Source of the DNA: PALSA-1006 sp964532405
GTDB lineage: Bacteria > Pseudomonadota > Gammaproteobacteria > Burkholderiales > Gallionellaceae
Direction: 5' to 3'
Length of the DNA: 64,000 nt
NCBI GenBank assembly: GCA_964532405.1
Contig: CAZHIC010000004.1
Coordinates: forward strand, 37,843-101,842
Part shown: positions 56,624 to 64,000 of the stretch, piece after piece
Numbering within the stretch: position 1 is the stretch's first letter
Layout of the letters: the number at the start of each line of letters is the position of its first letter
Notes under the pieces: generated by a model
What the model was told of the DNA's origin: nothing
Seen by the model: the letters and a program-made list of their open reading frames with translations, nothing else
The model's database searches: none
Position numbers and translations under genes: made by a program

Positions 56624-57328
56624 TCAAAACCGCTCATAGCCCAACAAATAACGCCATTGCCCGGGTTGCAATTTGCTCATCGACACGCGCCCGATACGCA
56701 ACCGCTTCATCGCCAGCACTTGCAGCCCTACGCTTTTACACATGAATGCGATCTGGCCAGGCTGCACGCCTTTGAGGGCAAAGCGCAAACGGGTTTCGTT
56801 TTGCCAGCTGACTTTGATCGGCGGCAGCACCTTCCCGTTAAAGCTGAGTCCGTGGTTGAGCAGCTTGAGCTTCTCTTCGGGCAATTCACCCGCGACTTCC
56901 ACAACATACTCCTGCTCAATGGTGGCGGCATCGTCGCTCAGTTTGCGCGACACGCGAAAATCCTGGGTGAACACCGACAGACCGCTCGCGTTCTTTTCCA
57001 AGGGGGAGCACTGCGTCAGCCGGACAAAATGCTGCTTGAGCATACGAATACCGGAATGGTCGTCGGCCGCCCGCGTGTCGGCGCATATCAGTTGCGGTGT
57101 GAAATCGACATCCAATGGCTGATTAAACAAAATGGTCACCGGCTCAAGCGGAGTAAGACAGGCTTCGGGATGGAGTTCGACCTTCTGCTCCGTCACCATA
57201 AACTGCGGCTCTTCCACCACTAGCCCATCCACCGTGACCCAGCCTCCGGCGATATACAGCTCGGCCTCGCGGCGCGAACAGGGAACAATTTCGGCCAGGC
57301 GTTTTGCGAGACGAACGGGGTCGGTCAT
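56624..57328 (-). CDS. RluF-like pseudouridine synthase-family protein with altered catalytic motif
   Basis: A 234-residue protein with an N-terminal S4 domain (RLAKRLAEIVPCSRREAELYIAGGWVTVDGLVV at 5-37) and a pseudouridine synthase fold. The catalytic-motif region reads CSPLEKNASGLSVFTQD (about 107-123); the family motif RLDxxSxGLxxLT has its catalytic Asp here replaced by Glu. The protein may therefore bind RNA without isomerising. Start from ATG 57328. The rest of the fold, including the C-terminal motif, looks intact. Confidence 0.82.
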   Translation of the reverse strand: MTDPVRLAKRLAEIVPCSRREAELYIAGGWVTVDGLVVEEPQFMVTEQKVELHPEACLTPLEPVTILFNQPLDVDFTPQLICADTRAADDHSGIRMLKQHFVRLTQCSPLEKNASGLSVFTQDFRVSRKLSDDAATIEQEYVVEVAGELPEEKLKLLNHGLSFNGKVLPPIKVSWQNETRLRFALKGVQPGQIAFMCKSVGLQVLAMKRLRIGRVSMSKLQPGQWRYLLGYERF

Positions 57329-57400
57329 GTGAGGTGCATCTTGGAAACAAGGAGCGCTATTGTAAACGCTCAAGTCTGGCTATCCCTGTAAAATGAAAAC

Positions 57401-57637
57401 ATGGACGCCAATAAAAACCCCGCAAGCCGCCCCACTTTGGACGGCATCACCCTTGAAACCATCGTCACACAACTCTCCGAAAGCATGGGATGGGAAGCGA
57501 TGGGTGACGCTGTGCCGATACGCTGCTTCACGCACGACCCCAGCATCAAATCCAGTTTAAAGTTTTTACGCAGAACACCCTGGGCACGCGAAAAAGTGGA
57601 GCAGTTGTATTTGCAACAGGCTAAAGCCCGCCGTTAA
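57401..57637 (+). CDS. VF530 family DNA-binding protein
   Basis: A 78-residue protein of the VF530/DUF2132 family, with LDGITLETIVTQLSESMGWEAMGDAVPIRCFTHDPSIKSSLKFLRRTPWAREKVE. The fold resembles SAP-like DNA-binding helices; function unknown. Convergent with the DUF3820 gene, which ends one base away. Confidence 0.9.
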   Translation: MDANKNPASRPTLDGITLETIVTQLSESMGWEAMGDAVPIRCFTHDPSIKSSLKFLRRTPWAREKVEQLYLQQAKARR

Positions 57638-57638
57638 A

Positions 57639-57848
57639 TCACTTGCGCAACGGGTCGAGCAACGACGACAAACCGTTGTGATCCAACTCCTGCATCAGCG
57701 CCAACAGCAAACCGATCTCTCCGGGCGGAAAACCTTTGCGCGCAAACCAATTCAGATATTGCCCGGGCAAGTCGGCGATTAGGCGTCCTTTGTATTTACC
57801 GAAAGGCATCTCGCGGGTGGCCAGCAGTTGTAAATGTTCAGGGTTCAT
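57639..57848 (-). CDS. DUF3820 small protein
   Basis: A 69-residue protein of DUF3820, full length: EMPFGKYKGRLIADLPGQYLNWFARKGFPPGEIGLLLALM. Function unknown. Confidence 0.9.
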   Translation of the reverse strand: MNPEHLQLLATREMPFGKYKGRLIADLPGQYLNWFARKGFPPGEIGLLLALMQELDHNGLSSLLDPLRK

Positions 57849-57869
57849 CGTTTAACCTGTGTCGAATGC

Positions 57870-58748
57870 CTAGCGCAAGCTGGCGAATTCTCTGGAAATA
57901 AAATCGATCACCAATTGCACTTTGGGAAGATGGCGATGGCGTTTATGACACACCAGATACAAGCACCCTATCGCAGTTGGGCCGAGGTCAATATCGAGTT
58001 CCTGCAATTCATTCATGTTGGGATAATGATGAAAACCCTGCGGCAATATCATCGCGCCCACACCTGCCTTGCAAGCAGCCATCTGCACGATAAAATCGTC
58101 CGAGGTAAATGCGGGTTTGAAGTTGGGTATAGCCGCGCTTAATTCCTGATTGGTTTGCAGAGCCTCATAAGGTGCAGCCCAACATATCCAATCCAAATCA
58201 GCAAGACGCGGATGCGGCGATAGTTGTGCCGCATAGGTTTTATTGGTGTAGACGCGCATAGCGCTGGAAACTTCGTCCAAGCAGACCAGATCAGCATCGG
58301 TAGGCTTTTCTGTGCGCAACGATAAATCGGCCTCGCCGCGCCCGAGATTCAGCAACTCGACACCGGACAAAACTTCGATCTGAATCTGCGGGTATTGCCG
58401 ACGGATATTCGCCGCCAAGGGAACGACCACTTCATAAGCGACGCCGGGCGGCGCGGCAATGCGCACCTTACCTTCCGGCAGAAAAGTTTGTTTTTTGATA
58501 CTGAGTTCTGCTTCGTTCGCCCATTCGGCCATGCGCTGTGCTGCGGGTAACAGTTTTTGTCCCGCCGTTGTCAGCACTGAGCCTTGGCTTTGCCGTTCAA
58601 ACAATACCTCGCCCACAGCTTCTTCAAGCTCGGCTATGCGGCGGCTCAAAGTGGGCTGGCCCAATTTCAACACGCGAGCCGCGCCGCTCAAGCTGCCCTG
58701 CTCATGCACCGCCAGAAACAATTTTAGGTCATCCCATTTTAAATTCAT
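57870..58748 (-). CDS. LysR-family transcriptional regulator
   Basis: A 292-residue LysR regulator. The winged helix is LFLAVHEQGSLSGAARVLKLGQPTLSRRIAELEEAVGEVLFER (about 10-52), followed by a linker helix and a ligand-binding domain. It is divergent from the lipoprotein-MBL operon, with two dyads in the 113-base gap, so it very probably controls that operon. Confidence 0.93.
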   Translation of the reverse strand: MNLKWDDLKLFLAVHEQGSLSGAARVLKLGQPTLSRRIAELEEAVGEVLFERQSQGSVLTTAGQKLLPAAQRMAEWANEAELSIKKQTFLPEGKVRIAAPPGVAYEVVVPLAANIRRQYPQIQIEVLSGVELLNLGRGEADLSLRTEKPTDADLVCLDEVSSAMRVYTNKTYAAQLSPHPRLADLDWICWAAPYEALQTNQELSAAIPNFKPAFTSDDFIVQMAACKAGVGAMILPQGFHHYPNMNELQELDIDLGPTAIGCLYLVCHKRHRHLPKVQLVIDFISREFASLR

Positions 58749-58781
58749 GTTCTCATCCGAAGCATTGCATCAATCCGAATA

Positions 58782-58844
58782 TGGATACCTCTATCCACAT
58801 TTAGCCAATTGATGGGCGATATTTGGATATGCGAGTATAGCCAA
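58782..58844. promoter_or_regulatory. Two dyads in the lysR/MBL divergent gap
   Basis: TGGATA-cctc-TATCCA (58782-58797) is a perfect dyad. TTGGATAT...ATAGCCAA (58823-58844) is nearly so. Both are the half-site type bound by LysR proteins. The second overlaps the likely promoter of the MBL gene, whose ribosome-binding site is GGAG before ATG 58862. Confidence 0.6.
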
Positions 58845-58861
58845 ACTTTACGGAGATCATC

Positions 58862-59794
58862 ATGAAAACAAATTTCACCCTATTGAGTTGCGCACTTATA
58901 TTGTTATTGCAGGGCTGCGCGCTATCCAGCCATCCCGTGACTAACGCCACGCTGGGCAAAGCTAGCAGCAGCGCCGAAATGGAACGCCTGATCGAGCAAC
59001 CCGGGCCGATACAATTGGAGACCATCAACAGTGCCGATTGGTCGGTTTCGCTGGCTGGTTTGGTGAATCTAAATAGACCGGCTGCGATTGAAGCCGGACT
59101 GAAAGATCGCGATGAACCTATCCAAGTGTATGCCCATCTGCTGAAGCATCCACAGCGCGGCAATTTTCTGGTGGACACAGGCGTGTCAAAAAAGCTGGTG
59201 GATGATCCAAGCAAAGTAGGTCTGAATTGGTTTGTCCAAAAAGTGATGCACACCGAAAAAATTCAGCTCAAAAAAGGCACTGCCGAAATATTGCAAGGTA
59301 TGGACGGCAAATTGTCCGGCGTATTTTTAACCCATATTCACATTGATCATATTTCCGGCATGCCCGATATTCCCAATGACGTACCGCTGTATGTCGGTGC
59401 AGCAGAATCCAGCGCAACGAGCTTCAAAAATATGTTCGTGCGCGGCGCAACCAATCAACTATTGCAAGATAAACAGCCCTTGCAAGAATGGCATTTCCAG
59501 CCTGACCCACAAAACAAATTTGAAGGCATCATCGACGTGTTTGAAGACGGCTCGGTATTTGCCATCAGCGTACCGGGACATACGCCGGGCAGCACCGCGT
59601 TCCTAATCCGAACTTCGCATGGGCCAGTTTTACTAACGGGTGATAACTGTCACACACGCTGGGGCTGGGAGCACACAGTGGAACCAGGCGACTTCACCGA
59701 AGACAATGAACACAATCTGAAAAGCCTGAAAAGTTTGAAAGAGCTGGTGGCGCGACATCCGCAGATTGAGGTGAGGTTGGGGCATCAGCATTGA
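58862..59794 (+). CDS. MBL-fold hydrolase, putative lipoprotein
   Basis: A 310-residue metallo-beta-lactamase fold protein with a lipobox (ALILLLQGCALSS, Cys at 19), so probably anchored in the outer membrane or periplasm. The metal motif is LTHIHIDHISGMPDIP near residue 157 (HxHxDH) with later SVPGHTPGSTAFLI and LLTGDNCHTRWGWE. Related enzymes include lactonases that cleave acyl-homoserine lactones; the substrate here is unknown. First gene of the LysR divergon. Confidence 0.9.
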   Translation: MKTNFTLLSCALILLLQGCALSSHPVTNATLGKASSSAEMERLIEQPGPIQLETINSADWSVSLAGLVNLNRPAAIEAGLKDRDEPIQVYAHLLKHPQRGNFLVDTGVSKKLVDDPSKVGLNWFVQKVMHTEKIQLKKGTAEILQGMDGKLSGVFLTHIHIDHISGMPDIPNDVPLYVGAAESSATSFKNMFVRGATNQLLQDKQPLQEWHFQPDPQNKFEGIIDVFEDGSVFAISVPGHTPGSTAFLIRTSHGPVLLTGDNCHTRWGWEHTVEPGDFTEDNEHNLKSLKSLKELVARHPQIEVRLGHQH

Positions 59795-59840
59795 CCGCAA
59801 AGCAAACCATGAGCACTCTCACGACCACGGACTTTACGCA

Positions 59841-60785
59841 ATGACAACGCTAGCATTCAACAAAACGGGCAAACTTGATATCAATGGATCAACCCAACAA
59901 ATCCGCATGTGCTCCGAACTCGGCGGACTACCTCCAATCTTGATCGTACAGGCAGGGCCGGGCTTCCCATTGCTGCATGAAGTAGCAAAATTTCAGCAGC
60001 GTTTAAATTTAGAAAAAGATTTCATGGTGAGTTATTGGGATCAACGCGGCTGTGGCAATGCCTCGCAGGAAGATGCCAAAAACGTCTCTTTTCAGCAGTC
60101 GGTCGATGATCTGCGCGCTGTCCTGCAGTGGTTAAAGAATGAAACCCGGCAAACGGTAATTGTGTTTGGTATTTCCTTGGGGGCAACGATTGCCCTGCAT
60201 GCGGCAGAACATGAACGCGATAGTGTTAAGGCGGTTATCGCCATATCCCCTGATGCAAATACTGCTCGCAGCGATGCCTCTGCCGCCTCATTCCTCACGG
60301 CTCAAAGTATCACTACAAATGACAGGCGATTAAGCGCAAAGCTGATTAAACTCGGTGAGCCGCCTTATACAGATTCTGCAGCGTTCCAACTGCGCGCCAG
60401 CATATTGGCCGACCTCGGTGGTATCGAACGCGGAAAGAAATTCAGTGCTTTGCTAAAAGAAACGATATTTAGCCTGATTGGCAGTTATGGTTTCTTGGGG
60501 ACGGCTCGCGCTATGCGCAACATGAATCGGATTCAGAACAAATTACTACCGCAGTTGGTGTCGTTGAATTTATTTTCCGCCCCACCACGTTTATCGGTTC
60601 CTGTTCATTATATATTTGGGGAGCAAGATCCATTGATCCCGGCAGAAATTGTCAAGCAATTGCCATTAGCCATTACAACCCCGGCGGCTACGGTAATGCT
60701 GGTCTCCGACGCTGGCCATATGGTGCATTTTGACCAGCCGGAGGTTGTGCGCTCCATCGTTATGAAAGCCAGTTATGCAAAATAA
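59841..60785 (+). CDS. Alpha/beta hydrolase (proline iminopeptidase-like)
   Basis: A 314-residue hydrolase: IVQAGPGFPLLHEVAKFQQ near the oxyanion region, SYWDQRGCGNASQ, nucleophile VIVFGISLGATIALHAAEH near residue 111, and a late GEQDPLIPAEIV. It resembles prolyl iminopeptidases and related enzymes, but the substrate is not assigned. It follows the MBL gene by 46 bases and overlaps the next gene by 11. Confidence 0.88.
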   Translation: MTTLAFNKTGKLDINGSTQQIRMCSELGGLPPILIVQAGPGFPLLHEVAKFQQRLNLEKDFMVSYWDQRGCGNASQEDAKNVSFQQSVDDLRAVLQWLKNETRQTVIVFGISLGATIALHAAEHERDSVKAVIAISPDANTARSDASAASFLTAQSITTNDRRLSAKLIKLGEPPYTDSAAFQLRASILADLGGIERGKKFSALLKETIFSLIGSYGFLGTARAMRNMNRIQNKLLPQLVSLNLFSAPPRLSVPVHYIFGEQDPLIPAEIVKQLPLAITTPAATVMLVSDAGHMVHFDQPEVVRSIVMKASYAK

Positions 60786-61857
60786 AGTCAATGGATCATG
60801 GATGCTTTATGGCGCAACGGGCTATACCGGGACGCTGATTGCAGAAGAGGCTGTTCGACGAGGGCATAAACCCATACTCGCCGGACGCAATGCAGAGAAA
60901 TTGCGTGTGCTTGCCGAACGATTGAAACTTGAATGGATGGTTTTTTCGCCAGAAGATGCGGGTACCTTGTTCAAGGCTGTGGAATCGGTAGACCTCCTGC
61001 TGCACGCGGCAGGTTGCTTTACCGAAACCTGCGAGTCCATGATGGACGCATGCCTAGTCGGCAAGTCTCACTATTTGGATATTTCCAACGAGATTTCCGT
61101 ATTGCAGGCTGCCCAAGCGCGTCACTGTATGGCCGAAAAAAAAGGAATTTCAATTATTCCCGGCGTTGGTTTCGGTTCCGTCGCCAGCAACTGTCTGGTG
61201 AGTCATGTGTGCGCACAAATTGCAGAACCAGTCTCGCTGGAAATTGTCATGTCACCCTATGTCGCACAAAAAAGCGCGGGCGCTGCCAAGAGCACGCTAG
61301 AAACCATAGCGCGTGGCTGTTACGTACGCAGGAATGGTGCCCTTGTAAGCACCCCACTCGGCTCCGGGGCAAAGCTCATCCACTTTACCAATGGCAAGTG
61401 CAATGCGCTACCAGTGCCTTCGGGCGATCTGGAAGCCGCTTATATGACAACAGGGATTACCAACATCACCGTTTATATGGATTCCCCTCTCAGCCCAATC
61501 TTTGCCCGCCTTGTGCTGCCGCTTATACAAAAGCTGCTTTCATGGGATACATTGCGCCAACGGATTAATCAGTGGATAGATAAGCGACCCACTTCGAGCG
61601 TTACAAAACCTGTCGATGAAAACCGCCACTCTTGGCTATGGGCACAAGCTGTCGACCGTCACGGCAAGGTGGCGGAGGCATGGCTGGAGACGGGCGAAGG
61701 ATATGAATTCACTGCTTCCGCAAGCATCCAGGCTATAGAGTGGGTGTTAGGACAACAGCCGATTGGAGCAAGCTCACCAGCCGCTGTATTTGGGGCGGAT
61801 TTTGTTTTACAGATGGATGGAGTACGAAGACGTGACGGACATTTTCTAAACAACTAA
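60775..61857 (+). CDS. Saccharopine dehydrogenase-like / trans-enoyl reductase-type NAD(P)-binding protein
   Basis: A 360-residue protein with a Rossmann N-terminus WMLYGATGYTGTLIAEEAVRRGHKPILAGR (about 9-38), DLLLHAAGCFTETCESMMDACLVGKSHYLDISNE and GISIIPGVGFGSVASNCLV. This is the layout of mycobacterial trans-acting enoyl reductase and of saccharopine dehydrogenase-family proteins. Third gene of the LysR divergon. Its stop overlaps the GNAT gene stop on the other strand. Confidence 0.88.
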   Translation: MQNKVNGSWMLYGATGYTGTLIAEEAVRRGHKPILAGRNAEKLRVLAERLKLEWMVFSPEDAGTLFKAVESVDLLLHAAGCFTETCESMMDACLVGKSHYLDISNEISVLQAAQARHCMAEKKGISIIPGVGFGSVASNCLVSHVCAQIAEPVSLEIVMSPYVAQKSAGAAKSTLETIARGCYVRRNGALVSTPLGSGAKLIHFTNGKCNALPVPSGDLEAAYMTTGITNITVYMDSPLSPIFARLVLPLIQKLLSWDTLRQRINQWIDKRPTSSVTKPVDENRHSWLWAQAVDRHGKVAEAWLETGEGYEFTASASIQAIEWVLGQQPIGASSPAAVFGADFVLQMDGVRRRDGHFLNN

Positions 61858-62354
61858 TTGCCGAACAATACTGAGGCCGGTAGCAACATTCTGTTTACAC
61901 TTGCGGGCAGAGGCACAAAGCCAAAGTGTTTATAAAACGCGACCGCTTGCTCGTCTTTCGCATCTACGACAATACCGGCTACCGCGAGAACTGAACTCGC
62001 TTGCACCACTTTTTGACAAGCATCGGCCAGCAGTATCGAACCTAGCCCTTTACCTTGAAAGCCGACATCCACAGCCAGCCGCCCGATTAACGCAACGGGG
62101 ATCGGATAGCGCGGAAGCTTTCGCGCTAATGATTCCGGCAAACTGGTGCAACTCACACTACCCGCACTCAAGGTAAAAAATCCGGCTAATTGCTGCGGAT
62201 TATTCACCGGCGTGACAACAAATACTCTGGCAACATTTCTGCGCACATCCTGTGTAGCGTAGCGGCGGATGTAATCATCAAGCTGCGCATGCCCACACGA
62301 AAAGTCTACCGTATTGATAGCCGCATCGAGCGGCTTAATCCGATACTGCATCAC
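61854..62354 (-). CDS. GNAT acetyltransferase toxin (TacT/AtaT-type)
   Basis: A 166-residue GNAT: FSCGHAQLDDYIRRYATQDVRRNVARVFVVT (about 19-49), LPRYPIPVALIGRLAVDVGFQGKGLGSILLADA (about 80-112) and the acetyl-CoA site. TacT-type toxins acetylate charged tRNA. It follows its antitoxin gene with a four-base overlap (GTG at 62354 or ATG at 62351). Confidence 0.9.
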   Translation of the reverse strand: MMQYRIKPLDAAINTVDFSCGHAQLDDYIRRYATQDVRRNVARVFVVTPVNNPQQLAGFFTLSAGSVSCTSLPESLARKLPRYPIPVALIGRLAVDVGFQGKGLGSILLADACQKVVQASSVLAVAGIVVDAKDEQAVAFYKHFGFVPLPASVNRMLLPASVLFGN

Positions 62355-62632
62355 CGCCGCACTTGGTCGGCGTGTCGTTTAAAAGCGCGCTTCAATGCGG
62401 CATTGGGCTTGGCGGCTGCATCCAATGCCGCCATAAACGCCTCGAAATCTTTAGGTTTCAGCGTGATAGACTCATGCTCCTGCACCACCTGTTGCGCGGA
62501 TGCCAATGCGTGTGAAAGGACAAACTCAGAAATGCTAACGCGAGAATAATTTGCAGCTTTATCCAACAACTGACGCGTATGGCTATCACAACGGATATTC
62601 AGCCGATTTTCTTTGAGCGTTGAAGTTTCCAT
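62351..62632 (-). CDS. DUF1778 antitoxin (TacA/AtaR-type)
   Basis: A 93-residue ribbon-helix-helix antitoxin: ENRLNIRCDSHTRQLLDKAANYSRVSISEFVLSHALASAQQVV, with the DUF1778 signature, followed by a flexible C-terminus that neutralises the GNAT toxin. Starting at ATG 62632, preceded by GGAGAT. The upstream dyads (62655-62686) are its likely autoregulatory operator. Confidence 0.92.
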   Translation of the reverse strand: METSTLKENRLNIRCDSHTRQLLDKAANYSRVSISEFVLSHALASAQQVVQEHESITLKPKDFEAFMAALDAAAKPNAALKRAFKRHADQVRR

Positions 62633-62654
62633 GACTATCTCCGGAAAAAATAAT

Positions 62655-62686
62655 GTGGCAAATTGTGCGCCACATGTACGCACAAT
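62655..62686 (-). promoter_or_regulatory. Operator of the TacA-TacT operon
   Basis: Two interlaced dyads: TGTGGC-N9-GCCACA (62655-62675) and ATTGTGCG-N9-CGCACAAT (62662-62686). They cover the expected promoter of the antitoxin gene; CATTAT on the minus strand (about 62651) is a plausible -10. RHH antitoxins bind such sites with their toxins. Confidence 0.65.
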
Positions 62687-62781
62687 GCAATGATGGACGT
62701 CGAGCGAACTAAGATCGAGGTGCGCCCTGAGCTTGTCGAAAGGCGCAGCGAGCTAGTGAACACGCAGACTACCCCGCACGA

Positions 62782-63108
62782 TCAGGACGTATGCGACAGT
62801 TCCTCGCGGATGATGCGACGCAGATCGGCTTCGAGCATTCCCGTCTCAATCACGCGGCGCAAGGTATCGTTGATGATGGTTTGATAGCCGCGCTCACCCG
62901 CCACTGCCTTGAAGTGCTCCACGATAGGCGCATCAAGCATGATATTGATGCGCTGCTTGGCGACTCGTCCGCGCACAGCAGATTGCCACTCGGCGCGGCT
63001 CGCATCCTTACCCGCCACACGCAACCGCGCGCGGTCAAAGTCCGCCTGGGTTAGCTTCGGTGCATCATCAGAAGTAGCCGGCATTTTTGTAGAAGAGGTC
63101 GATTTCAT
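62782..63108 (-). CDS. BrnA-type antitoxin
   Basis: A 108-residue protein with an RHH-type C-terminus: VAKQRINIMLDAPIVEHFKAVAGERGYQTIINDTLRRVIETGM (about 52-94). It matches the BrnA/CopG antitoxin group. Starting at ATG 63108, it overlaps brnT by 41 bases; an ATG at 63084 would give a smaller overlap. Confidence 0.86.
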   Translation of the reverse strand: MKSTSSTKMPATSDDAPKLTQADFDRARLRVAGKDASRAEWQSAVRGRVAKQRINIMLDAPIVEHFKAVAGERGYQTIINDTLRRVIETGMLEADLRRIIREELSHTS

Positions 63109-63346
63109 CGGTGTCCGCCTTGCGCATAGAAATGATACGAATTGTCTCGTCAGCTTCAACATGAACGATCAGCACCACCAGACAATTCAACAGACCGATG
63201 CCGATCATGCGCTGCTCGCCGTAACCTTCCCGGCTATCCTCAAATAAAACCATCGGACCGACAAAAGCCTTTTCCGCATCGGCAAAATCCAACCCGTGTT
63301 TTTTCAGATTGGCTTTCCGCTTGGTTTCATCCCAGATGTAACGCAT
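63068..63346 (-). CDS. BrnT-type toxin
   Basis: A 92-residue RNase toxin of the BrnT family, with the signature YIWDETKRKANLKKHGLDFADAEKAFVG and RMIGIGLL, IRIISMRKADTDEIDLFYKN. No ribosome-binding site is seen; the promoter's -10 hexamer ends 6 bases before the ATG, which suggests a leaderless mRNA. A start at 63361 is also possible but would lie inside that -10. Confidence 0.9.
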   Translation of the reverse strand: MRYIWDETKRKANLKKHGLDFADAEKAFVGPMVLFEDSREGYGEQRMIGIGLLNCLVVLIVHVEADETIRIISMRKADTDEIDLFYKNAGYF

Positions 63347-63352
63347 GAGTGA

Positions 63353-63380
63353 ATCATACACATTTAAATCTGCATGACAA
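63353..63380 (-). promoter_or_regulatory. Promoter of brnTA
   Basis: On the minus strand TTGTCA (63375-63380) and TATGAT (63353-63358) are 16 bases apart. The brnT ATG follows the -10 by only 6 bases. Confidence 0.6.
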
Positions 63381-63423
63381 GGTTATGCTGAAATCCACTT
63401 GATGATGTGAACCACACCATACC

Positions 63424-63460
63424 GTTCGTCCTGAGTAGGCGTAGCCGTATCGAAGGATGG
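63424..63460. repeat. CTTCGACAAG-type repeat, degenerate copy
   Basis: GTTCGTCCTGAG...CGTATCGAAGGATGG resembles the CGTCCTGAGCTTGTCGAAGG repeat. Other copies: in sufU (5979-6004), mod (17082-17107), aceF (26372-26397) and before the BrnA gene (62721-62751). Confidence 0.6.
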
Positions 63461-63496
63461 GCGAAGCCCGCTAGTTTGTAATTCAAAGGCAAAACC

Positions 63497-63712
63497 GTCG
63501 GGGGTTGCCCGACAGCAAGTCACTTTTCTTGTCTTACCAAGAAAAGTAACCCAAAGAAGTCGCCCCCGGTGCGCCGCCCACTTCGTGGGTTCCCTGCGTT
63601 GCTCGACTGGTCAGGCGGCTGCGGAACTCGCGCTACGCGCTCAAACAGTCCTCGCCGAAATCTCCTGACCAGTCTGCGCTACTCGGCGGCGCACAGGAGA
63701 AAAAATCTAAAA
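63497..63712. repeat. Structured GC-rich element, conserved type
   Basis: The stretch starts with a GTCGGG-ggttg-CCCGAC stem, then ACTTTTCTTG-tcttac-CAAGAAAAGT (63522-63547), then a GC-rich portion with CTGGTCAGGCGG...CTCCTGACCAG forming a long stem. Elements of this kind, with a CTTTTCTT/AAGAAAAG hairpin and a long GC-rich dyad, are scattered through proteobacterial genomes without a known function. I cannot say whether this is RNA or a mobile repeat. Confidence 0.55.
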
Positions 63713-63719
63713 CCATGGT

Positions 63720-63738
63720 GAGGGCACTTCGTGCCCTC
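63720..63738. other. Perfect 8-bp hairpin
   Basis: GAGGGCAC-ttc-GTGCCCTC is a perfect hairpin with a 3-base loop, just after the structured element and just past the possible gene remnant on the minus strand. Confidence 0.6.
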
Positions 63739-63747
63739 GCTGCTAAA

Positions 63748-63945
63748 TTAATCAACAAACGGCAAGCCACACAATCTGCGAGCCTCATCCATTGAACTTT
63801 CTTTGGAGTAAGAAATTTTCAGTGGGATTGTGATACTTGCGGGATGTGGTAAGTTTTTTGCCATCACAGTAAACGATATTGCTCCACTGCTTGGCGCAGC
63901 TCCTTGAAGTGTCAACAAATTAAGGTGAAACTCCTCTGGAACATC
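63748..63945 (-). CDS. Possible short gene or gene remnant at the right edge
   Basis: A minus-strand frame of about 65 codons ends at TAA (63748-63750) with MDEARRLCGLPFVD and upstream LPHPASITIPLKISYSKESS. A stop lies just before it (about 63946) and no ATG with a ribosome-binding site is seen; a neighbouring frame runs on towards the edge, so a frameshift is possible. No family recognised. The remaining bases to 64000 show nothing else. Confidence 0.3.
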   Translation of the reverse strand, partial: DVPEEFHLNLLTLQGAAPSSGAISFTVMAKNLPHPASITIPLKISYSKESSMDEARRLCGLPFVD

Positions 63946-64000
63946 CTTATGGGCACCTCTAAAAATTGATTATTTGCACTTCGTAAACTTGCCCCTGTAA

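Overview
The window is about 64 kb of chromosome from a betaproteobacterium. The content and order (mraZ-rsmH head of the dcw cluster, rnpB, ppx-phoU, nadD-rsfS-rlmH-maf-rng, dat-ybeD-lipB, a SufR-type suf operon, several c-di-GMP and HDOD proteins) fit the Nitrosomonadales, perhaps Gallionellaceae. The family-level placement is inference from gene content, not from any search. Nearly all genes are ordinary chromosomal genes packed in short operons with ATGA or GTGA overlaps. No prophage, IS transposase, CRISPR array, rRNA or tRNA was seen.

Layout. 1-1187 (minus): start of the division/cell-wall cluster, with a strong sigma70 promoter and four MraZ boxes. 1467-1814 (minus): RNase P RNA. 1898-4870 (minus): ppx, phoU, rpiA. 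5056-11968 (minus): a nine-gene Fe-S assembly operon (sufR, A-type carrier, sufB, C, D, S, U, a NifU-like scaffold and a Rieske protein). 12152-13669: ilvA. 13666-22685: an accessory island with a zeta-like kinase and antitoxin-like partner, a fused MntA-HepT protein, a type III restriction-modification system with a Fic protein between mod and res, and an AlbA_2/ATPase-like regulator. 22745-31433: tfoX-like, fthC, aceEF, nadD-rsfS-rlmH-maf-rng. 31651-35669: a membrane PAS-GGDEF-EAL protein, a DUF1289 protein and a Rossmann-GGDEF protein. 35902-38796: prfC, an S4 protein, arfB, yaeQ. 38976-49934: alkD, LigB-like dioxygenase, lipA, HDOD plus MBL pair, lipB, ybeD, dat, dacC, an HDOD gene with an internal amber codon, ychF and an rRNA methyltransferase. 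49931-57848: hemJ, antitoxin and HigBA genes, an ABC exporter with a thioesterase gene between its subunits, and small enzymes. 57870-61857: a LysR divergon. 61854-63346: two toxin-antitoxin operons (TacT/TacA and BrnT/BrnA). The last 640 bases hold repeats and possibly one short gene remnant.

How the genes work together. suf supplies Fe-S clusters, including those needed by LipA. LipB and LipA make the lipoyl group carried by AceF. RsfS, RlmH, PrfC, ArfB, YchF and the methyltransferases serve the ribosome. The most unusual feature is the load of small dyad repeats (at least seven sequence families). Several lie inside or at the ends of conserved genes (sufU, mod, res, aceE, aceF, rsfS, ppx, lipB, arfB), where they are translated into extra peptide or supply ribosome-binding sites. 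The most promising candidates for something new are the MntA-HepT fusion with an internal start, the mod-Fic-res-AlbA island with its perfect palindrome, the Rossmann-GGDEF protein and the nearly leaderless toxin genes.
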